64,000 nt of DNA from Alistipes senegalensis (GTDB lineage Bacteria > Bacillota > Clostridia > Oscillospirales > Ruminococcaceae): positions 1 through 64,000 of the forward strand of contig JAMPEF010000004.1 in NCBI GenBank assembly GCA_023665275.1, given 5' to 3'. This document shows positions 7,413 through 16,321 of the stretch, piece by piece (within the stretch, counting starts at the first letter, position 1; the number at the start of each line of letters is the position of its first letter). The translations under genes were made by a program, and so were the position numbers. Under the pieces are notes generated by a model. The model saw nothing but the letters and a program-made list of their open reading frames with translations. It made no database searches and was not told the origin of the DNA.

Positions 7413-8801
7413 ATGGCATTTGAAGGTCTTTCCGAAAAACTGAATAACGTCTTTAAAAAGCTGAAGTCAAGAGGAAAGCTTACCGAAAGCGATGTAAAGG
7501 AGGCTATGCGTGAGGTCCGTCTTGCACTCCTTGAGGCTGACGTAAGCTATAAGGTTGTCAAAGACTTTGTAAAAGGCGTTACGGAGCGTGCTATAGGTGA
7601 AGAGGTTCTGGCAAGTCTCACACCGGCACAGCAGGTTATAAAAATAGTAAACGAGGAATTGTGTTCCCTTATGGGTGACAGCAATGCCCGTATAAATTTT
7701 GCGTCCAAGCCTCCGACTGTAATTATGATGTGTGGTTTACAGGGTTCGGGTAAGACGACGCATTCCGCAAAACTTGCCAAGCTCCTTAAAAAAGAGGGAC
7801 ACAGACCGCTTCTTGCGGCGTGTGATATATACCGTCCGGCTGCTATAAATCAGTTGCAGGTTGTCGGAAAAAAAGCCGATGTAAAAGTTTTCGAGATGGG
7901 ACAGATTGACCCTGTTATTATTGCAAAACAGGCGCTTTCCTATGCTAAAGATTACGGACATGACATTCTTATTATTGATACCGCCGGAAGACTTCATATT
8001 GATGAACAGCTTATGCAGGAGCTTGTTAATATTAAGGAAGTCACAAAGCCTGATGAAATTATGCTTGTCGTTGATGCTATGACCGGTCAGGACGCTGTAA
8101 ATGTCGCTAAAACTTTTGACGAATCTGTAGGAATAACAAGTGTTCTTATGTCAAAACTCGACTCTGATACAAGAGGTGGTGCGGCACTTTCCGTACTGGC
8201 GGTTACAGGTAAGCCAATTAAGTTTGTGGGAATGGGTGAAAAACTTGATGATTTTGAACAGTTCCACCCTGAAAGAATGGCATCACGTATACTTGGTATG
8301 GGCGACGTTCTTACGCTTATTGAAAAAGCTGAAAATGTAATGTCACAGAAAGAGGCTGAAAGGCTTACTAAAAAGTTTAAGGAAAATACTTTTGATATGG
8401 ACGATTTACTTGAGCAGATGAAGCAGATTAAACGTCTTGGCGATATGAAGTCAATTCTCGGAATGTTACCAGGTCTCAGCGGAAAAATAAATGAAGAAGA
8501 TATTGATGAAAAGCAGTTTGACAGAATAGAGGCTATTATTTACTCAATGACTAAGGCAGAACGTGCCAAACCGTCAATAATAAATCCGTCCCGAAAAAGA
8601 CGTATTGCCGCCGGTTCTGGTACTAAGGTTGAGGAGGTCAACAGACTGCTGAAACAGTTTGATCAGATGCAGTCCATGATGAAGAAATTCACCGGAGGCA
8701 ATAATAAAATGGCACTCCGTAAGGCACGTAAAAAACTTGCCGGTATGAATTTTGACAAGATAACCGGTCAGGGTGGAGGAAATCTACCGCCGATAGCTTA
8801 A
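7413..8801 (+). CDS. ffh: Signal recognition particle protein Ffh (SRP54)
   Basis: Ffh is the GTPase of the signal recognition particle that takes nascent membrane and secretory proteins to FtsY and the translocon. In this 462-residue protein an N domain (residues 1 to about 90) is followed by the G domain with P-loop GLQGSGKTT near 108, DTAGR near 190, and TKLD-equivalent MSKLDSDTRGG. A methionine-rich M domain follows (MKQIKRLGDMKSILGMLPG; RKRRIAAGSGTKVEEVNRLL; FDQMQSMMKKF). All expected motifs are present and length is typical. It follows ylxM and precedes a small Imm17-like gene and rpsP. Confidence 0.97.
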   Translation: MAFEGLSEKLNNVFKKLKSRGKLTESDVKEAMREVRLALLEADVSYKVVKDFVKGVTERAIGEEVLASLTPAQQVIKIVNEELCSLMGDSNARINFASKPPTVIMMCGLQGSGKTTHSAKLAKLLKKEGHRPLLAACDIYRPAAINQLQVVGKKADVKVFEMGQIDPVIIAKQALSYAKDYGHDILIIDTAGRLHIDEQLMQELVNIKEVTKPDEIMLVVDAMTGQDAVNVAKTFDESVGITSVLMSKLDSDTRGGAALSVLAVTGKPIKFVGMGEKLDDFEQFHPERMASRILGMGDVLTLIEKAENVMSQKEAERLTKKFKENTFDMDDLLEQMKQIKRLGDMKSILGMLPGLSGKINEEDIDEKQFDRIEAIIYSMTKAERAKPSIINPSRKRRIAAGSGTKVEEVNRLLKQFDQMQSMMKKFTGGNNKMALRKARKKLAGMNFDKITGQGGGNLPPIA

Positions 8802-8813
8802 TATGGTGATTTT

Positions 8814-9017
8814 ATGGAAAATTTTGCATATATAATTTTTATTCTTGTGGGAGTATTTTCAGTTCTTGCTTCCGTGAAAAACTGGGACTGGTATTTCAAT
8901 AATCGCAAGGCAAAGCCATTTGTCCAGATTTTCGGCAGAACAGGTGCAAGAATTTTCTATACATTTATTGGCATATTTATAATGGGCATAGGTTTTGTAT
9001 GCCTGATAAAAAATTAG
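8814..9017 (+). CDS. Small membrane protein of the Imm17-like family
   Basis: This 67-residue protein has two predicted membrane helices (about 3-20 and 45-64) around a charged centre reading NWDWYFNNRKAKPFVQIFGRTGARIFY. That pattern is what I recall from proteins annotated as immunity 17 family. Such proteins are presumed antitoxins of polymorphic toxins but are very often found alone, and no toxin is seen here. It sits between ffh and rpsP, a position normally without an extra gene, with 12 bases from the ffh stop and a weak ribosome site (ATGGTG). The immunity function is a family label, not supported by context. Confidence 0.6.
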   Translation: MENFAYIIFILVGVFSVLASVKNWDWYFNNRKAKPFVQIFGRTGARIFYTFIGIFIMGIGFVCLIKN

Positions 9018-9074
9018 CTTTCTTGCGGATATTTCCGCTTGATATATACAAAAATTTGTGGAGGTGAATATACA

Positions 9075-9317
9075 ATGGCAGTTAAAATCAGACTCAGAAG
9101 AATGGGTGCTAAAAAAGCTCCTTTTTACCGTATAGTTGTAGCTGATTCAAGATATCCGAGAGATGGCAGATTTGTTGAGGAAATCGGTTATTATGACCCT
9201 ACAAAAAATCCGTCTGTTGTTAAGGTTGATGCTGATAAGGCTAAGGACTGGATTAAGAAGGGTGCACAGCCTACTGATACAGTAAAAGTTATCCTCAAAA
9301 AAGAGGGCGTACTCTGA
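9075..9317 (+). CDS. rpsP: 30S ribosomal protein bS16
   Basis: This small ribosomal subunit protein needed for 30S assembly has 80 residues starting [22 protein letters not shown] and containing the typical [15 protein letters not shown] chose the ATG at 9075 because GGAGG (9060-9064) lies 10 bases upstream; a frame extension back to 9039 lacks support. It is followed by khpA, as in most Firmicutes. The genes that usually come next (rimM, trmD) lie about 22 kb away in this window. Confidence 0.97.
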   Translation: MAVKIRLRRMGAKKAPFYRIVVADSRYPRDGRFVEEIGYYDPTKNPSVVKVDADKAKDWIKKGAQPTDTVKVILKKEGVL

Positions 9318-9333
9318 TTAATGATTTTGCGGA

Positions 9334-9363
9334 GGAGGGCAGACTTTCAGTCTTTACCCTCTG
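9334..9363 (+). other. Hairpin between rpsP and khpA
   Basis: AGACT and AGTCT pair around TTC, extended by GAGGG and CCCTC across a small internal loop. There is no T-run, so it is more likely an mRNA structure than a terminator. Confidence 0.4.
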
Positions 9364-9387
9364 TTCCGGAAGTCTGTGGAGGTATTT

Positions 9388-9621
9388 ATGAAAGATTTAC
9401 TTTATGCAATTACAGCAGGACTTGTTGAAGACAAATCCGCTATAAAAATTACCGAAGATGAACCCGATGCAGAGGGCGTTATTGTTTTTCATCTTACAGT
9501 AGCTCCCGACGATATGGGTCGTGTAATCGGAAAACAGGGCAGAATTGCTAAGGCACTCCGTACAATTATGCGTGCAGGTGCGGCAAAAAGAGACCTCAAA
9601 GTTTCTGTTACTATTGAATAA
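9388..9621 (+). CDS. khpA: KH-domain RNA-binding protein KhpA (YlqC)
   Basis: This 77-residue single KH-domain protein carries the RNA-binding GxxG loop within MGRVIGKQGRIAKALRTIM. KhpA pairs with KhpB to bind many RNAs and influences cell elongation and division in Firmicutes. The ATG at 9388 has a GGAGG site six bases upstream and is preferred to the GTG at 9376. It follows rpsP, the usual neighbour, and ends at a terminator instead of running on into rimM. Confidence 0.92.
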   Translation: MKDLLYAITAGLVEDKSAIKITEDEPDAEGVIVFHLTVAPDDMGRVIGKQGRIAKALRTIMRAGAAKRDLKVSVTIE

Positions 9622-9628
9622 TTGAAAA

Positions 9629-9660
9629 CCCGTCGGAATTTCTGACGGGCTTTATTTTTT
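9629..9660 (+). terminator. Rho-independent terminator after khpA
   Basis: CCCGTC pairs with GACGGG around a short loop, followed by CTTTATTTTTT. It ends the ylxM-ffh-rpsP-khpA unit. Confidence 0.85.
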
Positions 9661-9717
9661 ATTAATTATTTAAATATTTCCTGATTATTACAATATGGAT
9701 AATATCCGGATAAACTA

Positions 9718-9746
9718 TTGAAATGTCATTTTTTATGTGATATAAT
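9718..9746 (+). promoter_or_regulatory. Sigma-A promoter of the two-repeat lipoprotein
   Basis: TTGAAA (9718-9723) and TATAAT (9741-9746) have a 17-base spacer, with a start codon at 9778 behind AAAGGAG. Confidence 0.8.
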
Positions 9747-9777
9747 ATATTCAGTACGAAAAAGGAGATTTGTTATA

Positions 9778-11217
9778 ATGAAAAAATTAATTGCAGTTCT
9801 TTCAGTATGCATGATGATAACGTGTAGTTTTGCATCATGCGGTGACGAAAAAACCGAAGAAAGTTCAGAAAAAAGCGTTTCTGTTTCGGAATCTGAGGCT
9901 GAAACATCAGAAACTGAAACAGAAGAAGATACAACTCAGGAAGAAACTACAACCGAAATCGTGACGGAAGAAGAAACTACAGAAGCTACAACAGAAAAAT
10001 CTGTTGAAGATTTAACAGGTATGTGGTACACAGAAGATGAAGACGGAACTTTTGCCGGATTTAAAATAAAACCGGACGGTAAAATTGATATGATTGTTGA
10101 TGTTACGGAAATGTCACATTTTACAGCAGATGGCGGACTTTTTATGAATGGAGATATTCTGAAATCTGAATATATTGATTACGATGGCAAAAATCTTGTT
10201 ATAGAATTCAACGGCAAAGAGGCTTTTAATATGACAAAAGATTCCGGTGACGCTGACAGTTACGACGGTGAATATACACTAAAAAGCGGTGTGATGTATG
10301 ACAGCGTATCAGATGACGGAAATTATGACGTTGGTGTTATTGTAAACGGTGAGATGATGTTTGCAGGGTACAGGGATATTCTTTCATATACAATAAATGA
10401 TAATATTGTTTCATTGAATGGTCTGAAAAATCTTGACTATGATTTTGACACCGCTGAAGTTGAATATGAATTATCAGGCGATAAAATCACGCTTTTTGAG
10501 GCAGATGACGATGGCAGTGATATAATTCTGAAAAAACTTGATTTTGCAACTTATAAACCCGTAAGCGTTTCTAAAGCAAGCACTGAATCGGCTGAAGATG
10601 ACAAAACAGAAAAATCAACTGAAAAAAAGACTTCTGAAATTACGGAAGATGACAGAACAACTGAAGGAAGTATTGTCGGAGCTTGGTATTCCGGTGCTTC
10701 CTATGGTTTCAGATTTGACGAAAACGGCAGCGGTGGTGTATTTGTCGACGCTACAGAAATGCTCCACTTTACAGCGGACGGAAAGTTTTTCATGTCTGAA
10801 ATGACCCTTGAACCTGAAACTATAAATTTTGATGGTACAAATCTTTCAATAACAATGCAGGGAAATGATATTCTCACCATGACACGCAATGACGGAAACA
10901 ATCCGGATAGTTTCGATGGTATATATACTTTCAAGAGTGGTGCATTCTATGAAGGTATGGCTATTTCACTTGGTGAAAGTTTCGGTGTAGAGCCGGAAAA
11001 TGCTGTAGTATATGCCATTGTTGACGGTGAAAAAATGTATGTTGAATTTACCGGACTTTTCAGGTATACGGCAGAAAACGGAAACGCAGTCTTTGAGGGT
11101 CTGGAGAGTATGGGAATACCTGACGGAAGTGCTATAGAATATGAATTTTCCGGAGATAATCTTATTATTGATAATCAGGACGGAACTGAAGAAATTTTTA
11201 CAAGAATTGATTTATAA
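9778..11217 (+). CDS. Lipoprotein with acidic linker and two copies of one domain
   Basis: This 479-residue lipoprotein has a signal peptide with lipobox FASC (Cys21). An extended Glu/Thr/Ser-rich linker (about 25-75) follows, typical of a stalk through the cell wall. Two homologous domains of about 160 residues come next, each running GxWY, VDxTEMxHFTADG, a YDGxNLxI strand, SYDGEYTLKSG or SFDGIYTFKSG, then YELSGD or YEFSGD. A second Thr/Glu/Lys-rich linker separates them. The small beta-rich repeats resemble lipocalin-like or DUF5640-type domains, but I cannot place them firmly. The start is set by AAAGGAG at 9762-9768 and the promoter. It is transcribed alone, converging on dnaJ with a shared terminator. 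Ligand and role are unknown. Confidence 0.75.
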   Translation: MKKLIAVLSVCMMITCSFASCGDEKTEESSEKSVSVSESEAETSETETEEDTTQEETTTEIVTEEETTEATTEKSVEDLTGMWYTEDEDGTFAGFKIKPDGKIDMIVDVTEMSHFTADGGLFMNGDILKSEYIDYDGKNLVIEFNGKEAFNMTKDSGDADSYDGEYTLKSGVMYDSVSDDGNYDVGVIVNGEMMFAGYRDILSYTINDNIVSLNGLKNLDYDFDTAEVEYELSGDKITLFEADDDGSDIILKKLDFATYKPVSVSKASTESAEDDKTEKSTEKKTSEITEDDRTTEGSIVGAWYSGASYGFRFDENGSGGVFVDATEMLHFTADGKFFMSEMTLEPETINFDGTNLSITMQGNDILTMTRNDGNNPDSFDGIYTFKSGAFYEGMAISLGESFGVEPENAVVYAIVDGEKMYVEFTGLFRYTAENGNAVFEGLESMGIPDGSAIEYEFSGDNLIIDNQDGTEEIFTRIDL

Positions 11218-11234
11218 TAATTATAATAAAAAAC

Positions 11235-11265
11235 GGTACAGGAATTTAATTCCTGTACCATTTAT
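11235..11265. terminator. Bidirectional terminator between the lipoprotein gene and dnaJ
   Basis: GGTACAGGAAT and ATTCCTGTACC form an 11-bp stem with a TTA loop, with a T-rich run on the plus side and an A-run on the other side, so it can end both convergent units. Confidence 0.85.
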
Positions 11266-11269
11266 TTTT

Positions 11270-12424
11270 TCATTTTTCAAATCTCTTTTTGAGTTTGTCA
11301 AAAAAACTCTGACGTTTTGCGTAATTTTTTTCAGTAAGTGAAGCCTCAAACTCACGGAGTAAATCTTTCTGTTTCTTTGTAAGATTTTTAGGTACTTCAA
11401 CATAAATAGTCACAAACTGGTTGCCACGTTCAGTGCGGTTGATTTTCTTTACGCCCTTGCCTTTAAGGCGGAATACCGTGCCGGTCTGTGTTCCTTCGCT
11501 TATGTTGTATTTTACATCTCCGTCGATGGTCGGAACAGTTATTTCAGCGCCAAGGACAGCCTCCATATATGTTACGGGAATATCGCAGTGAATATCAAAA
11601 CCCTCTCTCTTGAAAATGGGGTGTGATTTCATGGAAATACTTACCATAAGGTCACCACTTGAACCACCATTAACACCACAGTCACCACGACCACTAAGGC
11701 GTATGATTTGACCGTCATCGATACCAGCCGGAATATCAACGGAAACAGTTTTCTGTACTCTTAATCTTCCTATACCACGGCATTTCTGACAAGGATTTTT
11801 AATAATTTTTCCCTTACCTGAACAGTGAGGACACGTTTTGCTTGACTGTATTGCACCGAATAAGGTGTTTTGTGTAGTCTTTATAGAACCACGTCCCTTG
11901 CAGTCCGGACATACTTCAGTAGTAGAAGAACCGTCCGCACCCGTACCCTTACAAGCCTCACACGTACTCATTCTGTTTATGTTAATTTCTTTCTTGACAC
12001 CCTCGCAAGCCTCCATAAAGTCTATGGTTACAGACGACTGTATATCAGAGCCACGACGTGGAGCGTTTGCATTTGAGCGTGAACTACCACCGGTATTGAA
12101 GCCAAAACCACCGAAAATATTTTCAAAAATATCACCCATGTCTCCGAATCCGCTCATACCGCCGGAGAATCCACCTGCTCCGCCACCATAACTCGGGTCT
12201 ACGCCTGCGTGTCCGAACTGGTCATAACGTGATTTTTTGTCAGGATTTGAAAGAACTTCATAAGCTTCGTTGACTTCTTTCATTTTATCTTCACAAGTCG
12301 GGTCATCGGGGTGCAAATCGGGGTGATACTCACGGGCTTTTTTCTTATAAGCCTTTTTTATTTCGTCCTCAGATGCACCTTTCTGTAAACCCAGTACTTC
12401 ATAATAATCTCTTTTTTCAGCCAT
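11270..12424 (-). CDS. dnaJ: Chaperone DnaJ
   Basis: DnaJ is an Hsp40 co-chaperone that delivers substrates to DnaK and stimulates its ATPase. This 384-residue protein has a J domain (DYYEVLGLQKGAS, HPD within YHPDLHPDD), a Gly/Phe-rich stretch (GGGAGGFSGGMSGFG), four CxxCxGxG zinc motifs (CEACKGTG, CPDCKGRG, CPHCSGKG, CQKCRGIG) and the C-terminal substrate-binding region. I chose the ATG at 12424 (MAEKRDYYE) because GGGAG lies just upstream; a longer frame to 12454 adds ten unusual residues. It is the last gene of hrcA-grpE-dnaK-dnaJ. Confidence 0.97.
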   Translation of the reverse strand: MAEKRDYYEVLGLQKGASEDEIKKAYKKKAREYHPDLHPDDPTCEDKMKEVNEAYEVLSNPDKKSRYDQFGHAGVDPSYGGGAGGFSGGMSGFGDMGDIFENIFGGFGFNTGGSSRSNANAPRRGSDIQSSVTIDFMEACEGVKKEININRMSTCEACKGTGADGSSTTEVCPDCKGRGSIKTTQNTLFGAIQSSKTCPHCSGKGKIIKNPCQKCRGIGRLRVQKTVSVDIPAGIDDGQIIRLSGRGDCGVNGGSSGDLMVSISMKSHPIFKREGFDIHCDIPVTYMEAVLGAEITVPTIDGDVKYNISEGTQTGTVFRLKGKGVKKINRTERGNQFVTIYVEVPKNLTKKQKDLLREFEASLTEKNYAKRQSFFDKLKKRFEK

Positions 12425-12455
12425 AAATACTTCTCCCAGATAAATAAATATCACA

Positions 12456-12478
12456 AGGGCGAAAGAAATTTCCGCCCT
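12456..12478 (-). other. Hairpin between dnaK and dnaJ
   Basis: AGGGCG and CGCCCT pair with further A-T pairs inside. It could be a partial terminator or a processing structure that lowers dnaJ relative to dnaK. Confidence 0.45.
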
Positions 12479-12501
12479 GCGATATATTATATTCTTTTTA
12501 A

Positions 12502-14361
12502 TTAAACTTCTGTGAAATCAGCATCAACAAAACCGTCATCACCGGATTTGTCATTATTGCTGCTTCCCTTATCGAACTGTGACGGGTCAATACCACCCAT
12601 ATCAGCGGCGTTGCCATTAGGATTAGCCTGCTGATAGATTTTAGCAGAAAGGTCATAGAAAGCCTTCTGGAGTTCTTCCTTAAGGGACTTGATTTCGCTG
12701 GTATTGTTTGCAGAAATTGCTGACTTGAGTGCAGAGCATTTGCTTTCAATATTTGCCTTTTCGTCAGCTGAAACCTTATCGCCGAAATCGGAAAGTGCCT
12801 TTTCACACTGGAATACAAGGTTTTCAGCCTCGTTCTTGGTGTCTACCTCTTCACGACGTTTTTTATCTTCTGCCGCATACTGTTCAGCTTCTTTTACAGC
12901 CTTGTCTATATCGTCCTTGGACATATTTGTAGATGCTGTAATAGAGATATTCTGTTCCTTGCCTGTACCTAAATCCTTTGCGGAAACGTGTACGATACCA
13001 TTTCTGTCAATATCAAAAGTAACTTCAATCTGTGGGATTCCTCTCGGAGCAGGTGCGATACCATCAAGACGGAATGTTCCAAGCTGTTTGTTGTCTCTTG
13101 CAAATTCACGCTCACCCTGAAGTACGTTTATATCAACTGCCGGCTGATTGTCGGCGTAAGTTGAGAATACCTGTGATTTCTTTGTAGGGATTGTTGTATT
13201 TCTTTCAATCATCTTTGTACATACACCACCGGCTGTCTCAATACCAAGTGAAAGTGGTGTAACGTCAAGGAGAAGAAGACCATTTTCAACATCTCCGCCG
13301 AGAATACCACCCTGATAGCCAGCACCAAGTGCAACACATTCGTCGGGATTGATGCCCTTGAATGGTTCTTTACCAAGAATTTTCTTTACAGCCTCCTGAA
13401 CTGCCGGTATTCTTGAAGAACCACCAACCATAAGAACTTTGCTTATTTCAGAAATGCTCAAACCGCTATCATCAAGTGCCTGTCTTACAGGTCCCATTGT
13501 AGCTTCAACGAGGTCTGCTGTAAGTTCATTGAACTTAGCACGTGTAAGTGTCAAATCAAGATGCTTAGGTGTTCCGGAAGCGTCTACTGTAATGAATGGG
13601 ATATTTATATTTGAAGTTGTTGTTGCAGAAAGTTCAATCTTAGCTTTTTCAGCGGCGTCTTTAAGTCTCTGTGCAGCCATCTTGTCACTTGAAAGGTCAA
13701 CGCCCTCAGCCTTTTTGAATTCTTCAACAATCCAGTTGATAATACGCTGGTCGAAATCGTCACCACCAAGACGGTTATTACCTGCTGTAGCACGTACCTG
13801 CTGAACGTCTTCACCCATTTCGATAATGGAAACATCGAAAGTACCACCACCAAGGTCATAAACCATAACAGTCTGTTCTTCTTCCTTGTCGATACCGTAT
13901 GAAAGTGCAGCGGCTGTAGGTTCGTTGATAATACGTCTTACGTTAAGACCTGCAATCTGTCCGGCATCTTTTGTAGCCTGTCGCTGTGAGTCTGTGAAGT
14001 AAGCCGGTACGGTAATAACAGCTTCTGTTACTGTTTCGCCAAGATAAGCCTCTGCATCTGCCTTAAGTTTCTGGAGAACCATAGCGGAAATTTCCTGTGG
14101 TGTATATTTTTTGCCATCGATTTCAACCTTGTAATCAGAACCCATATGTCTCTTGATAGATGATACTGTTCTGTCGTGATTTGTGATTGCCTGTCTTTTG
14201 GCAACCTGACCGACAAGTCTTTCACCGCTGTTTGTGAATGCAACTACTGACGGTGTAGTTCTTGCACCTTCGCTGTTCGGGATAACTACAGCGTTACCAC
14301 CCTCCATAACAGCAACACATGAATTTGTTGTACCTAAGTCAATACCTATAATTTTTCCCAT
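12502..14361 (-). CDS. dnaK: Chaperone DnaK (Hsp70)
   Basis: DnaK is the ATP-dependent Hsp70 chaperone of the cytosol. This 619-residue protein begins [20 protein letters not shown] and contains the phosphate-2 motif [13 protein letters not shown], the adenosine loop [13 protein letters not shown], the linker [14 protein letters not shown], and a C-terminal substrate and lid region ending [12 protein letters not shown]. Length and motifs are normal. It is third in hrcA-grpE-dnaK-dnaJ. The 113-base gap to grpE holds a small hairpin but no obvious promoter, so expression from the CIRCE-controlled promoter is expected. Confidence 0.98.
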   Translation of the reverse strand: MGKIIGIDLGTTNSCVAVMEGGNAVVIPNSEGARTTPSVVAFTNSGERLVGQVAKRQAITNHDRTVSSIKRHMGSDYKVEIDGKKYTPQEISAMVLQKLKADAEAYLGETVTEAVITVPAYFTDSQRQATKDAGQIAGLNVRRIINEPTAAALSYGIDKEEEQTVMVYDLGGGTFDVSIIEMGEDVQQVRATAGNNRLGGDDFDQRIINWIVEEFKKAEGVDLSSDKMAAQRLKDAAEKAKIELSATTTSNINIPFITVDASGTPKHLDLTLTRAKFNELTADLVEATMGPVRQALDDSGLSISEISKVLMVGGSSRIPAVQEAVKKILGKEPFKGINPDECVALGAGYQGGILGGDVENGLLLLDVTPLSLGIETAGGVCTKMIERNTTIPTKKSQVFSTYADNQPAVDINVLQGEREFARDNKQLGTFRLDGIAPAPRGIPQIEVTFDIDRNGIVHVSAKDLGTGKEQNISITASTNMSKDDIDKAVKEAEQYAAEDKKRREEVDTKNEAENLVFQCEKALSDFGDKVSADEKANIESKCSALKSAISANNTSEIKSLKEELQKAFYDLSAKIYQQANPNGNAADMGGIDPSQFDKGSSNNDKSGDDGFVDADFTEV

Positions 14362-14474
14362 AATAAATCTTCCTTTCTATAATAAAGCCTTCTGGCTTTT
14401 TTGAGTTTTATTAATAATGCGGAATATCTCCGTGATATTCTCTGTAGTAGTCATGTAGTTTTGTTAATCAATCA

Positions 14475-15023
14475 TTATACTGCAACAGCCACCATAGCGG
14501 GTCTTATAAGTTTGTCACCTATTTTATAGCCTTTCTGAAAAACAGTACAAACATGATTACTTGCATAGTCCGTGCCGTCCTGCTGACTTATGGCATTATG
14601 AATATTCGGGTCAAATTCCGCACCGAGTGCGTCAATGGCGGTAACGTTCATTTTTTCAAGGAAAGTCTTAAGCTGTCCGAAAATCATTGACATACCATTC
14701 TTGAAATTCTCGTCACTGCATTCAACTTCTAAGGAGCGTTCAAAGCTGTCAATTACTGGTAGTAATTCTTCAATGCATTTTGCAGATGCATTTGAATAAG
14801 TTTCGGATTTTTCCTTAGCTGTACGCTTACGGTAGTTATCATATTCAGCGAAAAGCCTTATATATTTGTTGTTTGCCTCGTTGAGTGCGTCTTCAAGAGA
14901 GGCTATTTCCGTTGCCGTATCATTGTATTCTGCTACAGCGTCATCTTCTTCTGATGTTTCGGGAATATTTTCCTCGTCCATGATTTCTTCTGTTTCTTCC
15001 GGAGTATTTTTATTTTTTCCCAT
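14475..15023 (-). CDS. grpE: Nucleotide exchange factor GrpE
   Basis: GrpE releases ADP from DnaK. This 182-residue protein has an acidic disordered N-terminus (EETEEIMDEENIPETSEEDD), a long helix (YIRLFAEYDNYRKRTAKEK, the family hallmark), and the C-terminal beta domain with ALGAEFDPNIHNAISQQ and VFQKGYKIGDKLIRPAMVAVA. It follows hrcA by 12 bases with its AGGAG site in between. Length is typical. Confidence 0.96.
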   Translation of the reverse strand: MGKNKNTPEETEEIMDEENIPETSEEDDAVAEYNDTATEIASLEDALNEANNKYIRLFAEYDNYRKRTAKEKSETYSNASAKCIEELLPVIDSFERSLEVECSDENFKNGMSMIFGQLKTFLEKMNVTAIDALGAEFDPNIHNAISQQDGTDYASNHVCTVFQKGYKIGDKLIRPAMVAVAV

Positions 15024-15035
15024 CTGTTTCTCCTT

Positions 15036-16088
15036 TCATGACTGAGAGTTATTTTCGTCAGTCGGGTCAGTTATAATAATGTCATCATCTTCACCGGACA
15101 TAAGGCATGAAATCTGTTGTGTCAGGTATTCGATGTAGGGGATAATCTTTTTATAGTTTACTCTTACAGGACCAATAATTCCAAGAGAGCCTGCTTCCTT
15201 GTTGCCACGGTGATATTTTGAAACAATCAGGCTTGAATTTCCTATAGCGAAATTATTTTCAGAGCCAAATTTAACCTGAATGCCGTTGAAAGTTTCGTCA
15301 AGCAAATCTGAAAGACCGTTTTTGTGTTCGATAAACCGGACGACTTCCATTTTATCGAGTTCGTCGCAAGAAAGAAGTTTTTCACTTCCGCTTACTGTAA
15401 GTTTCTGTTGTTTCAGGTCTTCCGAAAGTTCACATATACCTTTCACAAGCGGTGAAAGTGATACCATGTAGGCACTTAATGCTGATACCATATTATTGAA
15501 CATTTCTTCTGAAAGTTCCTCAACAGAAACACCACTTAAATTTTCCTCTATATATCTTGTGAAAAATTCAAGCTGTTCATGGTTAAGGTCGAATTCAAGC
15601 CGGCACGCCTTGTTTTTGATACTTCCGTTTGAAGTTATAAGCAGAATAACATATAATCGTTTACCTGTCGGAATAACTTCAACTTTCGAGATTACCGAAA
15701 ATTTTGGTACTGAATTTGTAACAACAACAGCACATTGTGTAAGTTCCGCAAGAGCTGTAGTAGCATTCTGTATCAACAGTTCTTCGGGAGTGTCCTTGTC
15801 GCCCAGCATCTTATCAAGATAATTTTTTTCTTCGTCGGAAAGTGCGGAAGGATTCATAAGCTCATCAATGTAGAGCCTGTAGCCCGCAAATGTAGGTATT
15901 CTGCCGGAGGAGGTGTGTGGCTGTTCAAGATAGCCAAGCTGTTCGAGTACCGCCATATCGTTACGGATAGTTGCGGGGGAAACGTTAATATTATCAAGCT
16001 TAGAGATTGCCTTAGACCCGACAGGTTCGCCGGTTCTTATATACTCATCAACCACAGCAGCGAGTATTTTCAGCTTTCTGCTGTTCAC
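15036..16088 (-). CDS. hrcA: Heat-inducible transcription repressor HrcA
   Basis: HrcA binds CIRCE and represses the class I heat-shock operon. This protein has the winged helix at its N-terminus (NSRKLKILAAVVDEYIRTGEPVGSKAI; SPATIRNDMAVLEQLGYLEQPHTSSGRIPT) and the regulatory GAF-like domain with SLGIIGPVRVNYKKIIPYIEYL at the C-terminus. The frame is open back to a GTG at 16118 that lies inside the CIRCE operator, which is implausible as a start. GTG at 16088, with AAAGG ten bases upstream, fits best and gives about 350 residues; GTG at 16097 is also possible. It is first in the operon and autoregulated through CIRCE at 16112-16138. Confidence 0.95.
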   Translation of the reverse strand: MNSRKLKILAAVVDEYIRTGEPVGSKAISKLDNINVSPATIRNDMAVLEQLGYLEQPHTSSGRIPTFAGYRLYIDELMNPSALSDEEKNYLDKMLGDKDTPEELLIQNATTALAELTQCAVVVTNSVPKFSVISKVEVIPTGKRLYVILLITSNGSIKNKACRLEFDLNHEQLEFFTRYIEENLSGVSVEELSEEMFNNMVSALSAYMVSLSPLVKGICELSEDLKQQKLTVSGSEKLLSCDELDKMEVVRFIEHKNGLSDLLDETFNGIQVKFGSENNFAIGNSSLIVSKYHRGNKEAGSLGIIGPVRVNYKKIIPYIEYLTQQISCLMSGEDDDIIITDPTDENNSQS

Positions 16089-16111
16089 GATTAACACAAC
16101 CTTTCGCTTAT

Positions 16112-16138
16112 TTAGCACTCTATCGCTTTGAGTGCTAA
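16112..16138. promoter_or_regulatory. CIRCE operator
   Basis: This is a perfect TTAGCACTC-N9-GAGTGCTAA, the classical HrcA binding site, located between the promoter and hrcA. Confidence 0.98.
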
Positions 16139-16142
16139 ATAT

Positions 16143-16171
16143 AATTTAACACTATTATAGCTTTTTGTCAA
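16143..16171 (-). promoter_or_regulatory. Sigma-A promoter of hrcA-grpE-dnaK-dnaJ
   Basis: On the minus strand TTGACA (16166-16171) is followed after 17 bases by TAAATT (16143-16148), directly upstream of CIRCE, so HrcA on CIRCE would block initiation. Confidence 0.7.
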
Positions 16172-16245
16172 GTGTTTTATACATTTTTGTGTGAATTACT
16201 AAAAATTACAGTTTTTAAACATGATATTATGGTTAAAATCCTACG

Positions 16246-16279
16246 AAAAAACGGCTCTCTTTTTACAAGAAAGCCGTTT
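16246..16279 (-). terminator. Terminator of the permease/adaptor/solute-binding operon
   Basis: AAACGGCT and AGCCGTTT flank a loop; read on the minus strand the stem runs into TTTTTTC. It lies about 45 bases beyond the stop of the solute-binding lipoprotein gene. Confidence 0.8.
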
Positions 16280-16321
16280 CCGAAAAGGAGGTTAATATAT
16301 TAAAAAGTAGATGACATAAAA

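Noticed and set aside
12689..13804. Several open frames antisense to dnaK and dnaJ
   Set aside because: They are shadows of highly conserved genes with no start signals and low-complexity Ser-rich translations.
16089..16118. GTG at 16118 as start of hrcA
   Set aside because: The codon lies inside the CIRCE operator and has no ribosome site; GTG at 16088 has AAAGG at suitable distance.
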